A stretch of 9,350 bases of DNA from Clostridium sp. GTDB taxonomy: Bacteria; Bacillota; Clostridia; Clostridiales; Clostridiaceae. Positions 6,224 to 9,350 of this stretch are shown in pieces; the first letter of the stretch is position 1; the number at the start of each line of letters is the position of its first letter. Both the position numbers and the translations under genes were made by a program. The DNA is taken from assembly GCA_012511315.1 (NCBI GenBank), contig JAAZGI010000082.1, positions 1-9,350 of the forward strand, given 5' to 3'. The notes below the pieces were generated by a model. It had not been told where the DNA came from. It saw only the letters and a program-made list of their open reading frames with translations, and did no database searches.

Positions 6224-7993
6224 TTATGATCGAGCTTGAGTTTTACCAGAGGTAACGATGCCAACTTTACCGTCAACGGTAATCATAGCTCCATCCGTGA
6301 GTCGAGTCGTAGCATATTTTGCGCCATAAACAATTGGAATTTCCATTTTTAAGACTTCAAAAGACACTTCTGAACTAATACTATCCGCTTCTACAACGAC
6401 GCCATCTGCTTCATGGAGGTGAGGCACATAGGCTTCGGTTAATTCCTCGACAACTAGAATGGATCCAGCATCCACCCGATCTTCGGCTTCCATGGGTGAA
6501 TGAACAATGGTGGCAATACCTGAAACTTGCTTTTGGATTGGCTCTAGACCCTTACCTTCGAGGAGAACATCCCCTATCACATGGATCTTCATCATGTTGG
6601 TGGATCCTTTATGATTTACAGGGATTCCAGCGGATACTACAACGATGTCGCCATCATCAACATAGCCTTGTTCTTCAGCAGCCTGAGTGGTCTTCTCAAT
6701 TAATTGGTCTGTGGACTCAAAGGTTTCTGAGACGATGGTATAGACGCCCCAAGTACAAGCCAAGCTACGGGCTACCGCTTCTACTGGAGTCACAGCCAGA
6801 ATTGTCGCTTTGGGACGAAACTTAGCCACATTACGGGCCGTGGACCCACTTTGTGTTCCCGTTATAATGGCCTTAACATCCATTCTATTAGCCGTGGCGC
6901 AAACCGAGGCGGAGATAGCTGATTGGATGGTGTTGACTTGATGTTTTAAAAGACGGGATAAGACGGCATCATAATTAATTTGATTTTCAGTTGCTAGGGC
7001 AATGTCATCCATGGTTTCCACCGCCTCCACCGGCCACTCACCTGAGGCTGTTTCGCCAGATAACATAATGGCATCTGAACCATCTAAAATCGCATTGGCC
7101 ACATCGGAAACCTCTGCTCGTGTCGGACGGGGATTACGCACCATGGAATCCAGCATCTGAGTTGCAGTAATGACCGGTTTACCCGCTGCATTACATTTTT
7201 CGATGATCATTTTCTGAATGCTTGGCACCCGCTCAATTGGAATTTCAACCCCCATATCTCCTCGAGCTACCATTATTCCATCGGAATATTTAATGATTTC
7301 ATCGACGTTATCGACACCTTCTTCATTCTCAATTTTGGAGTACACCAAGATTTTTGATCCGCCTAGTTCGTGGAGCACTTTACGAATTTCCAATATGTCT
7401 GCTCCTTTACGAATGAAGGATGCTGCAACGATATCCACTCCAAAATCCACACCAAAAGCTAAGTCTTTTTTATCTTGCTCCGTCAAGGATGGCAGATTGG
7501 TTTTAACCCCTGGCAAGTTGGAGCTTTTACGGTTGCTTAATTCCCCGGTGTTACGAACGATGGTTTTCACTTCATTGCCCTCAATCCCAATTACTTCAAG
7601 GTCGACTAAGCCATCATTTAACAGAATATGATTCCCTACTTTAAGTACCTTAGCGATATCTTTATAGGTTACCGCAAAGCGGGTTTCATCGCCTAGAAAA
7701 TCCTCGCCACCTACTACGGTGACTTCAGATCCTTCTGTTAGGATGACCTTACCGTTGACAAAGTCTCTGGCACGAATTTCTGGACCTTTGGTATCCATTA
7801 AAATGGCATAGTTTAAATTCTTTTCTCTGGCTACCTTGCGAACCCGTTCCATAGTTTCTCCATGGGAAGTATGATCGCCATGGGAAAAGTTATGTCGCGA
7901 TACATTCATCCCAGCATCAAATAGTTTGCCAATCATTTCCTCGGAATCCGTGGCCGGTCCGATGGTACATACAATTTTCGTTTTTCTTAACAT
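6224..7993 (-). CDS. pyk: Pyruvate kinase with extra C-terminal domain
   Basis: A 589-residue enzyme converting phosphoenolpyruvate and ADP to pyruvate and ATP, the last step of glycolysis, in the cytoplasm. Key parts are visible: NVSRHNFSHG (30-39, with R33 and N35), MDTKGPEIR (66-74), catalytic K220 in SKIENEEG, metal ligands E222 and D246 (ARGDMG), and TATQML (276-281). The effector-binding C domain follows (about 355-480, with GTQSGSTARNVAKFRP). Residues about 495-585 form the extra PEP-utiliser-like domain common in Bacillus and clostridia, which explains the length above the usual 470-480. In that domain the usual TSHA motif reads SSEV (540-543), so the His is replaced by E542. H34 stands where Leu or similar is usual. 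The ATG at 7993 has AAGGAG 11 nt upstream, a slightly long spacing. The gene starts 19 bp after the pfkA stop, so both are one operon. Confidence 0.97.
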   Translation of the reverse strand: MLRKTKIVCTIGPATDSEEMIGKLFDAGMNVSRHNFSHGDHTSHGETMERVRKVAREKNLNYAILMDTKGPEIRARDFVNGKVILTEGSEVTVVGGEDFLGDETRFAVTYKDIAKVLKVGNHILLNDGLVDLEVIGIEGNEVKTIVRNTGELSNRKSSNLPGVKTNLPSLTEQDKKDLAFGVDFGVDIVAASFIRKGADILEIRKVLHELGGSKILVYSKIENEEGVDNVDEIIKYSDGIMVARGDMGVEIPIERVPSIQKMIIEKCNAAGKPVITATQMLDSMVRNPRPTRAEVSDVANAILDGSDAIMLSGETASGEWPVEAVETMDDIALATENQINYDAVLSRLLKHQVNTIQSAISASVCATANRMDVKAIITGTQSGSTARNVAKFRPKATILAVTPVEAVARSLACTWGVYTIVSETFESTDQLIEKTTQAAEEQGYVDDGDIVVVSAGIPVNHKGSTNMMKIHVIGDVLLEGKGLEPIQKQVSGIATIVHSPMEAEDRVDAGSILVVEELTEAYVPHLHEADGVVVEADSISSEVSFEVLKMEIPIVYGAKYATTRLTDGAMITVDGKVGIVTSGKTQARS

Positions 7994-8012
7994 GCTTTTA
8001 TAGTCTCCTTAG

Positions 8013-8969
8013 TCATGAGATTTCCTCAGATATGGTTAGTAACTTTTCATCAAATACATTTTCTATAGCCAGAGCTTCATGAATATCCAAATCTATGATT
8101 TGGTTCCGGTGGATGCCCACCACTCGATTTGTTTTCCCTCGCATCAAAAGCTCCACAGCTCGATGTCCAAATTTCGCCGCTAAGACTCGGTCCGCTATGG
8201 ATGGGGACCCTCCACGTTGGATATGCCCTAAAACCGTAACCCTGGTTTCAAGTCCAACCACGGTTTCAATTTTATCTGCTAATAGGTCAATCCCTTCGAC
8301 CCCTTCAGACATCACAATTAAATAGTGGTTCTTATCTCGGACTCTATCTTCTAAAATTAATTTCAACAAATTATTCACCGAGTGTTCTCGCTCAGGCACC
8401 ACGATCAGCTCTGCCCCGCCGGCAATTCCCGAGTATAAAGCTAAATCTCCACAGGTGCGTCCCATAGTTTGAACAATGGAGCAACGCTCGTGGGAAGCTG
8501 AAGTATCCTTTAACTTACTAATGGCTTCAACCACTGTATTAACTGCTGTATCAAAGCCTAAGGTGTAGTCGGTATAGGCTAAATCATTATCAATGGTTCC
8601 TGGGATGCCAATGGTATTAATACCAAGCTTTGACAACTCAGAAGCTCCAGCAAAGGAGCCATCCCCGCCGATGACAACTAGTCCATCGATGCCAAAGATG
8701 TTTAGCACTTCAGCGGCTTTTTTTTGTACTTCTTTTTCCCGGAAACTATCCAATCTGGCCGTTTTAAGCATCGTGCCACCTTTATGAATAATACCAGACA
8801 CAGACCCATTATCCATATTTTTAAGCTCACCATTAACTAAGCCATAATAGCCTCTTTCAACCCCCATGACTTCAATGCCATTGTAAAGCGCTGTTCGGAC
8901 CACCGCTCGAATGGCAGCATTCATTCCAGGAGCATCTCCTCCTGATGTTAGGATTGCAATTTTTTTCAT
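8013..8969 (-). CDS. pfkA: ATP-dependent 6-phosphofructokinase
   Basis: A 318-residue enzyme phosphorylating fructose 6-phosphate to fructose 1,6-bisphosphate, the committed step of glycolysis. It aligns without gaps to the E. coli and Geobacillus enzymes, so their numbering applies. D103 and G104 in GGDGS fit ATP use (pyrophosphate enzymes carry Asp at 104). The catalytic loop PGTIDND has D127 and D129. Substrate residues R72, R162, M169-R171, E222, R243, H249 and R252 are present. The effector site keeps R21, R25, E187, R211 and K213, but R154 is Lys. It should therefore be an allosteric homotetramer, probably activated by ADP and inhibited by PEP. The ATG at 8969 has GGAGG about 6 nt upstream, which beats a TTG at 8981. 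It is the first gene of the pfkA-pyk operon; the promoter is at 9075-9103. Confidence 0.98.
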   Translation of the reverse strand: MKKIAILTSGGDAPGMNAAIRAVVRTALYNGIEVMGVERGYYGLVNGELKNMDNGSVSGIIHKGGTMLKTARLDSFREKEVQKKAAEVLNIFGIDGLVVIGGDGSFAGASELSKLGINTIGIPGTIDNDLAYTDYTLGFDTAVNTVVEAISKLKDTSASHERCSIVQTMGRTCGDLALYSGIAGGAELIVVPEREHSVNNLLKLILEDRVRDKNHYLIVMSEGVEGIDLLADKIETVVGLETRVTVLGHIQRGGSPSIADRVLAAKFGHRAVELLMRGKTNRVVGIHRNQIIDLDIHEALAIENVFDEKLLTISEEIS

Positions 8970-9074
8970 TTTTTCCTCCAAGTTAAAATGGAATCGATCA
9001 GTTCGTCAACAGCCATTTACACTGCTGATGATCTACATTAACAAACTACAGAATTTTTGTTTCATGCTATACTA

Positions 9075-9103
9075 ATTGTACTCATTTAAAGAAATCAACT
9101 CAA
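9075..9103 (-). promoter_or_regulatory. Sigma-A-type promoter of pfkA-pyk
   Basis: On the minus strand TTGAGT (9098-9103) and TACAAT (9075-9080) are separated by exactly 17 bp, each differing from consensus at one or two positions. Transcription would start near 9068 and give a leader of about 100 nt before the pfkA ATG. The terminator further upstream makes an own promoter for this operon necessary. Confidence 0.6.
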
Positions 9104-9248
9104 CCAACAAGCTGTTAACATTTGCTAGGGTATTCTAATCTTTGCATCATTTCTAAACCAACACCCAATTACTCCCATTCTCAGCTTAACCTGATGCTTT
9201 ATAAAGCTCTTTTATCCTGTTACATAATATTCACTTAGAAATTTTAAT

Positions 9249-9282
9249 CAAAAAAAAAGAAAACTCTCCTTACGAAGAGTTT
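9249..9282 (-). terminator. Rho-independent terminator of an upstream minus-strand gene
   Basis: A 7-bp perfect stem AAACTCT/AGAGTTT (9261-9267 with 9276-9282) and an 8-nt loop are followed on the minus strand by TC and nine T. The long U-tract compensates for the weak stem. It implies a minus-strand gene ending at or beyond the right edge and separates it from pfkA. Confidence 0.75.
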
Positions 9283-9307
9283 AAAATATCCCGAATGTCA
9301 ATTTATG

Positions 9308-9349
9308 CTAAAAATTATTTAACCCCGATATATTCTCAAAAAACTTAAT
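9308..9349 (-). CDS. Possible C-terminal end of a minus-strand gene
   Basis: One minus-strand frame is open from the right edge to a TAG at 9308-9310 and encodes 13 residues (IKFFENISGLNNF). The stop lies 25 bp before the terminator stem, the usual spacing for a gene end. In many clostridia dnaE precedes pfkA-pyk, so a DNA polymerase III alpha end is possible, but 13 residues cannot show it. Other frames have stops within the first 35 bases. Confidence 0.3.
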   Translation of the reverse strand: MKFFENISGLNNF

Positions 9350-9350
9350 A

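Larger units (their letters stand above)
8970..9350. other. Intergenic region upstream of pfkA
   Basis: About 380 bp holding, from pfkA outward, a leader of roughly 100 nt, a sigma-A-type promoter, an AT-rich stretch without a clear signal, and a minus-strand terminator. I looked for a catabolite-response element near the promoter and saw no convincing one. The last 40 bases may be the end of another gene. Confidence 0.6.

Noticed and set aside
7218..7631. Plus-strand open frame of 137 codons inside pyk
   Set aside because: It lies fully antisense to a strongly conserved enzyme and its product resembles no protein family; it is a shadow of the pyk codon pattern. The plus-strand frames at 4004-4198, 4709-4912, 4925-5200, 6496-6825, 8095-8325 and 8593-8787 are rejected for the same reason.
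8981..9009. Possible promoter TTGACG-17 bp-TTAACT directly before pfkA
   Set aside because: The -10 matches consensus at only three positions and the start would fall on the ribosome binding site; the pair at 9075-9103 is better.

Overview
The window looks like a chromosomal segment of a low-GC Gram-positive bacterium (Firmicutes). A clostridial or related endospore-forming lineage fits best, but the species cannot be named. The grounds are AT-rich DNA, strong AGGAGG-type ribosome binding sites, a TTG start, a barnase/barstar pair, a paired half-transporter ABC exporter of the BmrCD/LmrCD kind, a pfkA-pyk operon, and a pyruvate kinase with the extra C-terminal domain typical of these bacteria. 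All genes but the first are on the minus strand.

Layout, left to right. (1) Positions 2-583 (+) hold the 3' end of a gene for a coiled-coil protein with a probable GerMN-like domain. It ends at a bidirectional terminator (617-661). (2) Positions 808-1701 (-) hold a two-gene unit: a barnase-family ribonuclease made as a predicted lipoprotein, followed by its barstar-family inhibitor. The catalytic residues of the nuclease and the two key acidic residues of the inhibitor are present. One classical contact of the complex (barnase R59 with barstar E76) appears lost on both sides. (3) Positions 2052-5550 (-) hold two ABC half-transporters that together look like one heterodimeric exporter. The first has a degenerate Walker B. 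The second has a complete Walker B but a non-canonical signature, and it starts at a TTG 62 nt inside the first gene. A terminator (1964-2005) closes the unit. (4) Positions 5551-6223 are a non-coding stretch of about 670 bp with three hairpins, one of them a clear minus-strand terminator, and a 17-bp palindrome. (5) Positions 6224-8969 (-) hold pfkA and pyk, 19 bp apart, with a good sigma-A-type promoter at 9075-9103. (6) At the right edge a strong minus-strand terminator (9249-9282) marks the end of a further minus-strand gene lying mostly outside the window.

How the genes work together. PfkA and Pyk catalyse the two main regulated irreversible steps of glycolysis and are co-transcribed. 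The two ABC proteins should form one exporter, probably for drugs or other hydrophobic compounds. The RNase/inhibitor pair should work as an exported, membrane-tethered nuclease with a cytoplasmic antidote. I see no evidence that these three units are functionally linked. I did not find an unmistakably new system. The best leads are the lipid-anchored barnase with its altered inhibitor interface, the long ABC gene overlap, and the structured intergenic region upstream of the exporter.
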